Origin: Thiothrix eikelboomii
GTDB lineage: Bacteria; Pseudomonadota; Gammaproteobacteria; Thiotrichales; Thiotrichaceae
Length of the DNA stretch: 64,000 nucleotides
Direction of reading: 5' to 3'
NCBI RefSeq assembly: GCF_900167255.1
Contig: NZ_FUYB01000011.1
Location: 1 to 64,000 of the forward strand
Within the stretch, counting starts at the first letter, position 1, and each line of letters opens with the position of its first letter. The translations under genes and the position numbers were made by a program. The notes under the pieces were generated by a model that did not search any database, was not told the origin of the DNA, and saw only the letters and a program-made list of their open reading frames with translations. Below, in pieces: positions 9,529-17,813 of this stretch.

Positions 9529-9685
9529 ATTCAACTCGAGAAAACAGCGTGAAGCGCGAAGAGTAGCAGTTTGGCATTAGAGAGACTAGGGCTAGCCTTG
9601 AGTCCAATCGTCTAAGACTAAATTGTGAGGGTGACTTTAGCTAATTCCAAGCTAAATTATTGGTATGCATTTTATTCACTATGAC

Positions 9686-9796
9686 CTACACAACACGGAC
9701 AAGTCCTTCAACTTGCCAATCAACTTCCTTCAAACGTAAATTATCCAAAGCATAGTGCCCAGCCATCCGATCTTTAATCTCAAAGGTTTTTATTGT
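9686..9796 (-). pseudogene. Possible C-terminal remnant of an unidentified protein
   Basis: Downstream of glycerate kinase, in another minus frame, about 36 codons read KTFEIKDRMAGHYALDNLRLKEVDWQ and end at a TAG (9686-9688). The segment has protein-like composition (alternating hydrophobics and an ALDNLRL strand as in carbohydrate-binding beta domains) but no start of its own. It may be the tail of a gene destroyed when the sugar cassette arrived or was rearranged. This is tentative; chance open frames of this length are common. Confidence 0.25.
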
Positions 9797-10929
9797 GAAA
9801 TTTTTATAACGCGGGCTAATCCTATACTAGTACGCTCAAGGTTTGCCTCAGCATCCCGCAAGGCATCAGGCAAAGTTACTACACCCGGCACAATGCTAAA
9901 TACCGCATCAATACCCTGATCATACACTGCCTCCGCTCCAGCGGTAATCGAGCCAGCTAAGGCAATCACGGGTACACCATGCTGCTTTGCACGCCGCGCC
10001 ACACCTATTGGCGTTTTGCCGTGAGCAGTCTGACCATCAATCTTTCCCTCTCCTGTGATGACCAGATCAGCATCCCTGACATGCTCATCAAACCCGCAAG
10101 CATCCAATACAATATCCACCCCGCTTTTTAACTGAGCGGGCAAGAATGCCATAAATGCAGCCCCCAATCCGCCCGCAGCCCCGGCACCCTGTAAGCTCCC
10201 TACATCCCGCCCGGTCAAACTTTGCACCAAGTGGGCAAAGTGTAAAAGAGCAGCATCCAATTCCCTTACCATTGCATCATTCGCGCCTTTCTGCGGAGCA
10301 AACACAGCCGCAGCCCCACGCGCACCCGTCAGTGGGTTATCCACATCACAAGCCACCTCAAATACACAGTGCGCCAAACGTGGATCAAGCGTACTGACAT
10401 CAATGTATCGTAATGACTGCAAGCCAAGACCTCCGGGCGGGATGGTTTGTCCATTGGCATCCAAGAGCCGCACACCTAATGCTTGCAACATCCCAGCCCC
10501 AGCGTCATTAGTGGCACTGCCGCCCAGCCCGATGATAAAACGGCGCACCCCCTGATCCAGCGCCGCCATAATCAATTCACCCGTGCCATGTGTGCTGGTA
10601 ATACACGGGTTACGCTCCTCAACGGCAAGCCGCTCCAACCCTGATGCTGCGGCTACTTCAATCACCGCCACAGGTTCTCTGGCATTATTCAGTAAACCCC
10701 AATGGGCAGTAATCTCCCGCCCCAGCGGATCAGTGACTGTGTGGAACATGAATTGCCCTTGGGTTGCGGACACGAGTGCTTCCGCTGTGCCTTCGCCACC
10801 ATCTGCAACGGGCAATAGCAGCAATTCAGCTTGCGGCAATACCTGACGGACCCCGCGTGCCATTGCGGCAGCAGCTTTAGCAGCGGAAAGACTTTCCTTG
10901 AAGGAGTCAGGGGCTAGTAAAATTTTCAT
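9790..10929 (-). CDS. Glycerate kinase
   Basis: This 379-residue enzyme of the GarK/GlxK glycerate kinase family phosphorylates D-glycerate with ATP, feeding it into glycolysis. Diagnostic segments are MKILLAPDSFKESLSA at the N-terminus, LPVADGGEGTAEAL near residue 50, GLGGSATNDAGAGMLQALG near 130 and DLVITGEGKIDGQTAHGKTP near 285. ATG at 10929 is chosen because the protein then begins exactly at the conserved MKILLAPDSFKES; a GTG eight codons upstream is less likely. It is the last gene of the leftward sugar cassette, 35 bases after the ABC ATPase. That position suggests catabolism of the imported compound yields glycerate, which is an inference. Confidence 0.93.
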   Translation of the reverse strand: MKILLAPDSFKESLSAAKAAAAMARGVRQVLPQAELLLLPVADGGEGTAEALVSATQGQFMFHTVTDPLGREITAHWGLLNNAREPVAVIEVAAASGLERLAVEERNPCITSTHGTGELIMAALDQGVRRFIIGLGGSATNDAGAGMLQALGVRLLDANGQTIPPGGLGLQSLRYIDVSTLDPRLAHCVFEVACDVDNPLTGARGAAAVFAPQKGANDAMVRELDAALLHFAHLVQSLTGRDVGSLQGAGAAGGLGAAFMAFLPAQLKSGVDIVLDACGFDEHVRDADLVITGEGKIDGQTAHGKTPIGVARRAKQHGVPVIALAGSITAGAEAVYDQGIDAVFSIVPGVVTLPDALRDAEANLERTSIGLARVIKISQ

Positions 10930-10964
10930 AGGATTCTCGTGCAGACAAGGCACTCTAGGGCGTA

Positions 10965-12035
10965 TTAGAGTGCCATCCCAGTATCCGCATCAAATAACAT
11001 TGTTTTGCTGCTGTCGATCAAAAACTGTGCGTATTCTCCCTGCTTCACGCTCTCACCTGCTGGCAAACGGGCAATGATAGCTTGCCCACCAAAATTCAGG
11101 TTGACGTACAGGTCTGGGCCAGTAGGCTCAACTACCTCAATCTCCATCCTAAAACTGTCTTTAGCGCCTTGATCAGCCAATGCAATCCACTCAGGACGCA
11201 ACCCCAGCAATAACTTACCTCCAGTTATTGCAGCAGCGTTGACTCCTACGGGTATTGACAGGCGCTCCCCACTAGCCATGATCAATTGTCCATCCTCAAC
11301 TGTCACAGGCACTAAATTCATTGGCGGTGAACCCATAAAGGTCGCAACAAAGGTATTGGCAGGGCGATCATAAATATCGGAGGGCGTACCAAATTGCTGG
11401 ATGAGGCCGTCTTTCATCACCGCAATGCGGGTTGCCATTGTCATGGCCTCAATCTGGTCATGGGTGACATAAACAATGGTGGTCTGTAACCGGGTATGGA
11501 GTTTCTTGATTTCGGTGCGCATTTCAACCCGTAGCTTGGCATCAAGGTTGGACAAGGGTTCATCAAATAAGAATAGTTTAGGCTCACGTACCAAAGCCCG
11601 CCCCATTGCCACCCGCTGCCGCTGCCCGCCTGACAATTGTCCCGGCTTACGTTGCAGCAGGTGTTCAATTTGTAATAACTCCGCGACCTTTTGGATACGT
11701 ACTAAGCGCTCAGGCTTGGGTACACCGCTCATTTCCAAAGCAAAACCGATATTGTCCGCAACCGTCATGGCTGGGTATAGCGCATAGGACTGAAACACCA
11801 TTGCAATATCACGTTCTTTGGGTTCTAACGTATCCACCACTTTACCACTAATGAGAATGGAACCGGAGGTTTGTTGTTCCAAACCTGCAATAATCGACAA
11901 TAGTGTCGATTTGCCACATCCCGAAGGTCCGACCAAGACCAGAAAATCACCCTCGTCGATGGCTAGATTGATATGCTTTAACACATGGACAGAGCCATAA
12001 CTTTTAGTGAGGTCTTGTACTGCAAGATTACCCAT
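10965..12035 (-). CDS. Sugar ABC transporter ATP-binding protein (MalK/UgpC type)
   Basis: This 356-residue ATPase powers a CUT1-type carbohydrate importer at the inner face of the cytoplasmic membrane. Walker A is GPSGCGKST near residue 38, the ABC signature LSGGQRQRVAMGRAL near 134 and Walker B KLFLFDEP near 154. The switch His is in YVTHDQIEAM. The last 120 residues form the MalK-type regulatory OB fold (LRPEWIAL). It lies 3 bases after the MalG-like permease gene, consistent with one operon. MalK-type ATPases can serve several importers, so exclusive use by this transporter is not certain. Confidence 0.95.
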   Translation of the reverse strand: MGNLAVQDLTKSYGSVHVLKHINLAIDEGDFLVLVGPSGCGKSTLLSIIAGLEQQTSGSILISGKVVDTLEPKERDIAMVFQSYALYPAMTVADNIGFALEMSGVPKPERLVRIQKVAELLQIEHLLQRKPGQLSGGQRQRVAMGRALVREPKLFLFDEPLSNLDAKLRVEMRTEIKKLHTRLQTTIVYVTHDQIEAMTMATRIAVMKDGLIQQFGTPSDIYDRPANTFVATFMGSPPMNLVPVTVEDGQLIMASGERLSIPVGVNAAAITGGKLLLGLRPEWIALADQGAKDSFRMEIEVVEPTGPDLYVNLNFGGQAIIARLPAGESVKQGEYAQFLIDSSKTMLFDADTGMAL

Positions 12036-12038
12036 GAT

Positions 12039-12950
12039 TTATCCTTTAACAGAGCCTGCCATCAAACCACGCACGAAAAACTTCCCAGCAAACACATACA
12101 CCACTAAGGTTGGAATAGCTGCAATCATGGCTGCCGCCATGTCTTGGTTGTACGCCTTAGTTCCAGTGGTAGTATTAACAAGGTTGTTCAGTGCCACCGT
12201 CAGCGGTTGGTTTTCGCCCCCTGTGAACGCCACACCAAACAAGAAATCGTTCCAAATGCCGGTAAACTGCCAAATCACCGCCACCATAATGATGGGCCAC
12301 GAAATGGGTAGCAAAATACGGTAAAACGTCATCCAAAATCCTGCGCCATCCACTTTTGCCGCTTTAATAATGTCATCAGGGACTGTCACGAAGTAGTTGC
12401 GGAAAAACAGCGTGGTGAAAGCTAGGCCATACACAACATGCACCAATACCAACCCTGAAATACTGCCTGCCAAGTGAAGCTTTCCAAGCGTGAATGCCAT
12501 TGGGATCAACACGATCTGAAACGGAATAAAACTGCCAAACAGGATAATGCCGAATATCAGGTTATCGTATTTGAAGCGCCATTTAGTCAGCACATACCCA
12601 TTCAATGCGCCAAGGCTGACTGAAATCAGCACCGCAGGAATCACCATCAGGAAGGAATTCAGCACATTGCCACGCAAGCCCGTGCAGCGCACACTAATGC
12701 AAGCCTCACTCCAAACATGACCAAACGCTTGGAATGATGGATTTTGCGGCAGGGCAAACAGGTTGCCTTGCTGGATTTCTGGCATGGTCTTGAGCGCTGT
12801 CAGAAACATGGTGTAGACAGGGGCTAAAAACAAAATCGCAAAAAAAACCAACACCGCATAAACCAACACCCGATTGGCAATCCGTTGGCGCTGACGGCTC
12901 TTGGTAGCGCGTGCATCTAGATTAGCTGTAACTACATTAGCGTTTGTCAT
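12039..12950 (-). CDS. Sugar ABC transporter permease, MalG/GtsC type
   Basis: This 303-residue inner-membrane protein has six predicted helices and a cytoplasmic N-terminal tail. The EAA loop that docks on the ATPase reads KAAKVDGAGFWMTFYRILLPIS near residue 200. From memory the sequence resembles the second permease of the Pseudomonas glucose/mannose importer (GtsC). It overlaps the end of the preceding permease gene by 14 bases, so translation of the pair is probably coupled. It forms the channel together with the MalF-like subunit. Confidence 0.94.
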   Translation of the reverse strand: MTNANVVTANLDARATKSRQRQRIANRVLVYAVLVFFAILFLAPVYTMFLTALKTMPEIQQGNLFALPQNPSFQAFGHVWSEACISVRCTGLRGNVLNSFLMVIPAVLISVSLGALNGYVLTKWRFKYDNLIFGIILFGSFIPFQIVLIPMAFTLGKLHLAGSISGLVLVHVVYGLAFTTLFFRNYFVTVPDDIIKAAKVDGAGFWMTFYRILLPISWPIIMVAVIWQFTGIWNDFLFGVAFTGGENQPLTVALNNLVNTTTGTKAYNQDMAAAMIAAIPTLVVYVFAGKFFVRGLMAGSVKG

Positions 12951-13815
12951 CTTTCAGCTCCATGTAAAGGTAGGGGATGACAATCGCAGCAACCGTCATT
13001 AGCATAATCACGGCACTAGAAGCGCCCAATGCCAGATCATTGCGGTTGAAGGTCGTCGAATACATGAAGGTTGAGGGCAATTCGGTGGAGATACCCGGCC
13101 CCCCCTTGGTCAAGGCAATTACAAGATCGTAACTCTTGATAGCAAGATTTCCCTCTACTACCAGCACTGTCATAAAAGCCGGACGTAGCGCTGGAATAAT
13201 GATACGTGTATAGGTTTTCCAAGGAGATGCGCCATCAACCCGTGCCGCTTTCAGGATTTCAGTGTCCACACCGCGCAAGCCCGCCAAGAAAATTGCCATC
13301 ACAAAGCCGGTCACTTGCCAGACTCCCGCAATCACCACGGTATAAATGGCCCATTCAGGATCCACCAACCAACGGAACTTAGCTTCCACAAACCCCCAAT
13401 CATGCAAAAGCTTTTCAATGCCCAAGGATGGGTTAAGCATCCATTGCCAAATGACACCCGTAACCACAAACGAAAGTGCCATTGGGTAAAGATAGACAGT
13501 ACGAAAAAAACCTTCAGCACGAATACGCTGGTCAATGAAAATGGCAAGCAGTAGACCCAGCAGAGTACCTAGCACCATATAAAGCCCACCAAAAATAACC
13601 ATGTTATGCACAGCAATATGCCAGCGGTCATTTGAGAATAGGCGCACGTATTGGTCAAAACCAACGAAATCGAATTTCGGAAACATCCGTGAAGATGTTA
13701 GCGATAGCACGAAGGTCGTGGCAATGAAGCCGTAGACACCTACTCCGATCAGAGTAAGCGAAGGCGCCATTACAAAGAGGGGAAGTGATCCCCGTAAGCG
13801 TTTCGCAATAGACAT
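12937..13815 (-). CDS. Sugar ABC transporter permease, MalF/GtsB type
   Basis: This 292-residue inner-membrane permease has six predicted helices and the EAA motif LKAARVDGASPWKTYTRIIIPA near residue 190. Recognisable pieces such as FRTVYLYPMALSFVVTGVIWQW and GGPGISTELPSTFMYS match the first permease of glucose/mannose CUT1 importers (GtsB). It follows the binding-protein gene after a 73-base gap that contains a perfect hairpin (13848-13878), and overlaps the next permease gene. Confidence 0.94.
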   Translation of the reverse strand: MSIAKRLRGSLPLFVMAPSLTLIGVGVYGFIATTFVLSLTSSRMFPKFDFVGFDQYVRLFSNDRWHIAVHNMVIFGGLYMVLGTLLGLLLAIFIDQRIRAEGFFRTVYLYPMALSFVVTGVIWQWMLNPSLGIEKLLHDWGFVEAKFRWLVDPEWAIYTVVIAGVWQVTGFVMAIFLAGLRGVDTEILKAARVDGASPWKTYTRIIIPALRPAFMTVLVVEGNLAIKSYDLVIALTKGGPGISTELPSTFMYSTTFNRNDLALGASSAVIMLMTVAAIVIPYLYMELKDDKR

Positions 13816-13847
13816 GTGAGCCTCTGCATCTTCAAGCGTGGGATGTG

Positions 13848-13878
13848 GTGAGGTATCCTAAGAAAATGGATACCTCAC
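13848..13878 (-). terminator. Intercistronic hairpin between binding-protein and permease genes
   Basis: A perfect 11-bp inverted repeat, gtgaggtatcc (13848-13858) and ggatacctcac (13868-13878), has a 9-base loop. No U-run follows on the minus strand, so full termination is unlikely. In ABC operons such a stem behind the binding-protein gene commonly protects the upstream mRNA or attenuates the permease genes. Its role here is inferred from position. Confidence 0.6.
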
Positions 13879-13888
13879 TACTTAGACA

Positions 13889-15163
13889 TTAAGACTTAGC
13901 GTCAGCAACTGCTTTCACAAGTGCTGCCACGGCGTCTTTAGCCGATTGGCTGGAGGAGAAAAAGTTTGCCACCACATCTTGTACTGCGCCTTGGATACGA
14001 GCTGATTGCGCGGCGCCACCTTGCAATGCACCAATCAAGGCATTCTTTGCCACACTCTCTTGGATATCCTTCATGGCTTGTTGGGCGCACACATCAAACT
14101 TGTCACCCTTCACTGCCGTATTAGCGGGGATTGAACCTTTCACCATATTGAAGGTTTCCTGAAAGCTGGGGTCCATAATGGCTGCCGCCAGCTTCATTTG
14201 CGCATCCAGGTGGCTACCTTCCGCCTTGAACATCATGAAATAGTCCACATTAAAGTGGTATGCGCCTGCTGTACCGGGGGCTGGAGTACACAAAATATCT
14301 TTACCGGGTACGAGTTTAGCTTTGACTATTTCACCTTTGGCCCAGTCACCCATTAACTGCATAGCCGCTTTGCCCGTTAGCACCATTGAGGTCGCATCAT
14401 TCCAAGCCCGACCCGGAGCACCCGGATCAATATAGTCACGGATTTTACCTAGCGTCTCGAACGCCTTGACCATCTGTTCTGAACCAAGCGCACCCATATC
14501 TAACTCAAGGAAAGCTTTACGGTAGAAATCAGAACCCCCCACTGCTGTGATGGTATCTTCCAGTAGAATGGTTTCTTGCCAAGGTTCCCCGCCTAATGCT
14601 AGAGGAATAATGCCTTTACCTTTCAGTTTGTCACCTACCGCAAAAAACTCATCCCATGTGGTCGGCGGAGTCAGACCGTTGTCAGCGAAAATTTTGGCAT
14701 TCGACCATAACCAATTAGCACGGTGGATATTAAACGGCACACCTACAAACTTACCCTCGTATTTTGCCCCCTCCATCACCGCAGGTGGTAAATCCTTTAC
14801 CCAACTTTGTTTCTCGGCTGTAGCACTCAAATCGCCTAATAGCCCCTCACCTGCCCATTCCTGCAAGCCCATTAAACCAATTTGTGCGGCGGTGGGTGGA
14901 TTACCCGATGTTACCCGCGCTTTTAATGCGGTCATGGCAGCTGCACCACCACCGCCTGCTACTGCCGCATCCTTCCAACCTACACCCTCACCCTCTAATG
15001 CCTTCTTGAGGACGGAAATAGCTTCCGCCTCGCCACCTGAAGTCCACCAGTGCATGACCTCAACATCCTCAGCGAAACTGGGGGCTGCCATCCCCACTGT
15101 CAGTGTGGCAACTGCCACAGCAAGCTGAACCTTACCAACCAATAACTGCTTCAACTGTTTCAT
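13889..15163 (-). CDS. Periplasmic sugar-binding protein, GtsA/glucose-mannose type
   Basis: This 424-residue extracellular solute-binding protein (family 1) has a signal peptide ending near GMAAPSFA-ED (about residue 32). Mature segments VEVMHWWTSGGEAEA, AAVAGGGGAAAMTALKAR, GVPFNIHRANWLWSN and AMQLMGDWAKGE are those of the Pseudomonas glucose/mannose-binding protein GtsA. It captures the sugar in the periplasm and delivers it to the permease pair. The ATG at 15163 has a strong GGAGGAG before it, and the longer frame upstream would precede the signal peptide with unrelated sequence. The ligand is most simply glucose or a related hexose, but the accompanying enzymes suggest something less ordinary. 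Confidence 0.93.
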   Translation of the reverse strand: MKQLKQLLVGKVQLAVAVATLTVGMAAPSFAEDVEVMHWWTSGGEAEAISVLKKALEGEGVGWKDAAVAGGGGAAAMTALKARVTSGNPPTAAQIGLMGLQEWAGEGLLGDLSATAEKQSWVKDLPPAVMEGAKYEGKFVGVPFNIHRANWLWSNAKIFADNGLTPPTTWDEFFAVGDKLKGKGIIPLALGGEPWQETILLEDTITAVGGSDFYRKAFLELDMGALGSEQMVKAFETLGKIRDYIDPGAPGRAWNDATSMVLTGKAAMQLMGDWAKGEIVKAKLVPGKDILCTPAPGTAGAYHFNVDYFMMFKAEGSHLDAQMKLAAAIMDPSFQETFNMVKGSIPANTAVKGDKFDVCAQQAMKDIQESVAKNALIGALQGGAAQSARIQGAVQDVVANFFSSSQSAKDAVAALVKAVADAKS

Positions 15164-15271
15164 GTGATTCTCCTCCTTACTAAAGGTTTGATTGCACCCA
15201 TCACGGGTATTTCCTAACCATTGCCAGATGAGGGACAAACTAGCCACTCTATCCAGCTAACCATCCCAGCA

Positions 15272-16177
15272 TTAAAAGCGTCCTACCTGCTCATCGACTG
15301 TCACCTCAGCACCATGCAGCACAGCACCCCAGCCAAGGCTTGCCCAGCGCAAATCCAACGTATTGCCTGATTCACGAACAGTAGAGTTTTCCTCTACCAA
15401 CTTCGCCAAACGCTCACGCGGAAAGCCTGCCATATCGCAAATGCCACCACCCAATACCAGCGCGTCAGGTGAAAACAGCGAGAAAGCAATACCGATGGCG
15501 ATGGACTGGTCGGCTATGAAATCATCAATCGCCGCTTGCAGCCCACCGCCTTCGGCTGCTTGGAGGAACACGTTTTGAATAGGCACAGAGTGGCGATCCG
15601 CAATACTTTGCAACACACGTCCAGAGACATAACTTTCCAAACAGTCAGTACGCATGCCTTGCAATTGGCGACCCTCACGCCCAAACGGCATATTGCCAAT
15701 CTCCAAGGCAAAGCCACTGCCCCGAAACGGCTGGCCGTCTTGCAAGAATGCGCCACCAACGCCTGTTCCAAAGAATAGACCCAAGAGATTGTTTACCCCA
15801 CTTCCGGCCCCTGCTTGCCATTCCCCGCGCAATGAGATGATGGCATCACGCTCCAAAATGACTGGAATACCAACCAACTCCATCAATTGACTCGCTAACA
15901 AGCGACCATTGAATTCAGGGATATTCCCAGCAAAACGCACCAAATCACGGTTGGGATCGAGAAGCCCCGGCACAGTGGCAACAACTGCTTGGGGGCTTAA
16001 CCCTAACTCAGCAGATACCTCAAGAATCGCGCGGGCAAGATTGCTGATAGGATCGCCATTACGCAGGTCTGCGGTAGGGCGTTGCTGAGTCTCAGTCAGA
16101 TGTTGCCCTTGATGGATAGCGGCGAACTTTACATTTGTCCCGCCAATATCAACCACCAGAATTGAGTGCGAATTCAT
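15272..16177 (-). CDS. ROK-family sugar kinase, AlsK-like
   Basis: This 301-residue kinase of the ROK family starts with the phosphate-binding VDIGGTNVKFA. Downstream are LGLFFGTGVGGAFL and FSPDALVLGGGICDMAGFPRERL, the latter very like allose kinase. The zinc-binding H...CxCG..GC segment of typical ROK kinases is not intact: the stretch reads EIGNMPFGREG... with only DCLE retained, so the His and three Cys are gone. It probably phosphorylates a hexose imported by the adjacent transporter; allose is one candidate but unproven. Its ATG overlaps the stop of the hydrolase gene (ATGA), indicating coupled translation. Confidence 0.85.
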   Translation of the reverse strand: MNSHSILVVDIGGTNVKFAAIHQGQHLTETQQRPTADLRNGDPISNLARAILEVSAELGLSPQAVVATVPGLLDPNRDLVRFAGNIPEFNGRLLASQLMELVGIPVILERDAIISLRGEWQAGAGSGVNNLLGLFFGTGVGGAFLQDGQPFRGSGFALEIGNMPFGREGRQLQGMRTDCLESYVSGRVLQSIADRHSVPIQNVFLQAAEGGGLQAAIDDFIADQSIAIGIAFSLFSPDALVLGGGICDMAGFPRERLAKLVEENSTVRESGNTLDLRWASLGWGAVLHGAEVTVDEQVGRF

Positions 16178-16986
16178 GCTGTGATCCCCATCAAGAATCG
16201 CTCCAAAGCCATGCTGAACTGTGATTGATAGCCACTAGGATCAACCGATTTTGATGGAATCACTTGCAGCGTTGCGTTGGGGACGAGCCTAGCCAACTCC
16301 TGTGCAAAACTGAGCGGATGAACGATGTCCTCGCCATTGCCGAGCACTAACGTCGGTTGGCTAAGCTTTTTTAACATCGAGAGCGGCACACCCGGCCAGT
16401 CTTTGGGTAAACGTGCTAGCAATGCCGTGGTCGTTTCAGGGCGTGGACGCGAAAAATAACTCAGCAGTGAATGAGCATTATCAGGTGAAGCCGTTGCGAC
16501 TAAACGAAATACATCCGAAGCACGAAAGCGATCCAGCCCTTCTGCTGCGCCATAAAGCTCCAAATAGTGTCCTGCCTCAATATAGCCTTGCTGCCCCTCC
16601 AAGGCTGGGCGGTCAATCCATGCAGGACGGGCAAGCATCAGGCATGCAACCCGTTCTGGGTGATAAGCAGCAAGACGGAGTGCCAACCCTGCCCCCAAAG
16701 AGATGCCACCCGCAGCTGTGAGCTGTTCGATCCCTAAGTGCTTGAGTAGGGCTAGTACATCTTGGGTAAAAGTAGCAATCGACAATTCCTCAAGCGCTCC
16801 AAGATCACTATCGTCATGACCTCGACAAGCTAGGGTAATCCGTGTCACGGGAAGATCGGGAAAGACGGCTAATGGTTGAGTCAATGGCGCACCCAAGCCA
16901 TGCTGCCACAACACAGCAGGGCCACTGCCCGTTATGTCATAAACCAAGCGACAACCCGATGCTGTGATGAATGCGCCTTTGCTCAT
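16174..16986 (-). CDS. Alpha/beta hydrolase with no His at the usual catalytic site
   Basis: This 270-residue alpha/beta-fold hydrolase has an oxyanion-type LWQHGLGAPL near residue 32 and the nucleophile elbow GGISLGAG near 95. An acid candidate lies in LGNGEDIVHP near 218. The segment where the catalytic His is normally found reads VIPSKSVDPSGYQ and the C-terminal 50 residues contain no His, so either another residue serves or activity is lost. The ATG at 16986 is chosen because it overlaps the upstream stop in an ATGA; the longer frame has no support. In a sugar cassette it could be a lactonase or esterase, but that is a guess. Confidence 0.75.
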   Translation of the reverse strand: MSKGAFITASGCRLVYDITGSGPAVLWQHGLGAPLTQPLAVFPDLPVTRITLACRGHDDSDLGALEELSIATFTQDVLALLKHLGIEQLTAAGGISLGAGLALRLAAYHPERVACLMLARPAWIDRPALEGQQGYIEAGHYLELYGAAEGLDRFRASDVFRLVATASPDNAHSLLSYFSRPRPETTTALLARLPKDWPGVPLSMLKKLSQPTLVLGNGEDIVHPLSFAQELARLVPNATLQVIPSKSVDPSGYQSQFSMALERFLMGITA

Positions 16987-17813
16987 ACTTGCGCTCCACA
17001 AAGAGCATTCAAAACTTTCCCTGCTAGGGCAGTATCTTGTGCTTCAAACCCATGCCCCACCAATGCGCCATCAAACCCCACCCCCGCCAATGCTGCTACA
17101 AAAGCTGGGAGGTTGATCGACCCTTGGCTGGGCGCAACTACTTTTCCAGAAAGGTCAATATCCTTGGCATGCGCTAACACAATATCTGAACCCAGCAACC
17201 CCACTGCTTCTGCCACAATGTCTGCTTGATGCGCCAAACCCTGTACCCCAATGAGGTTGGCAGCATCCAAAATAATCTTTAAATGAGGGGCATGCACTTC
17301 ATCCAATAATGTTCGCGCTACCTTTGCATTACGCACTACATTGCCCGGCTCAGGTTCAATAGCTAGCATTAGGTCGCGAGAAGCGGCCTCGGCAAGTGCC
17401 CAATCAAGTTCAGCGCGGAGGTCAGTCCAAGCTGAGGCTGAGGTGTTTTCAGAGTGGGCTGCCCACATATTCCCTGCATCGCGTGACCCCGTGCAAAGCG
17501 TCACAATGGATGTCCCCATGAGCTGTGCCGCTGCCAATACCTGCAAAAAACGCGGACGGATCGCTTCGCGCACCCTTCGGTCAGGATGTGCCATATTATA
17601 GGTTCCTGATAATGCAGCGAATTTGACTCCTAAACTTGCCGCTTCGTCACAGCCTGTTGTCAAGGCATTGCGGTCTAGGGTTTCGGGCAGGCTGTCCATC
17701 CCAAAACTGAGCAGGTTCATTTGCGCCCCGCGAAACCCGTCTGCCTGAATAGCCTGCAACACGTCACTAATGCGCTGTGATGGATAAGTGCGTGAGAAAA
17801 TCGCCGGATACAT
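16983..17813 (-). CDS. Sugar phosphate isomerase/epimerase (xylose-isomerase-like TIM barrel)
   Basis: This 276-residue TIM-barrel protein belongs to the AP-endonuclease-2/xylose-isomerase-like superfamily used in sugar and inositol catabolism. Metal-ligand candidates are the Glu in LAIEPEP near residue 150, the Asp in KIILDAANLIG near 182, the His in LAHAKDIDL near 217 and the C-terminal VGHGFE near 252. The family covers 3-keto-sugar isomerases and hydroxypyruvate or inosose enzymes, so the reaction cannot be fixed. It shares one base with the stop of the dehydrogenase gene (TGATG), which favours joint work on one pathway. Confidence 0.82.
   Translation of the reverse strand: MYPAIFSRTYPSQRISDVLQAIQADGFRGAQMNLLSFGMDSLPETLDRNALTTGCDEAASLGVKFAALSGTYNMAHPDRRVREAIRPRFLQVLAAAQLMGTSIVTLCTGSRDAGNMWAAHSENTSASAWTDLRAELDWALAEAASRDLMLAIEPEPGNVVRNAKVARTLLDEVHAPHLKIILDAANLIGVQGLAHQADIVAEAVGLLGSDIVLAHAKDIDLSGKVVAPSQGSINLPAFVAALAGVGFDGALVGHGFEAQDTALAGKVLNALCGAQV

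Noticed and set aside
10155-10397. 80-codon plus-strand frame opposite glycerate kinase
   Set aside because: Low-complexity Pro/His/Gln composition and complete overlap with a well-conserved gene.
14547-15128. 193-codon plus-strand frame opposite the sugar-binding-protein gene
   Set aside because: Its residues are Pro/Ser/Ala-rich as expected from reading a GC-biased gene backwards; the minus-strand gene has a signal peptide, family motifs and a strong ribosome site.
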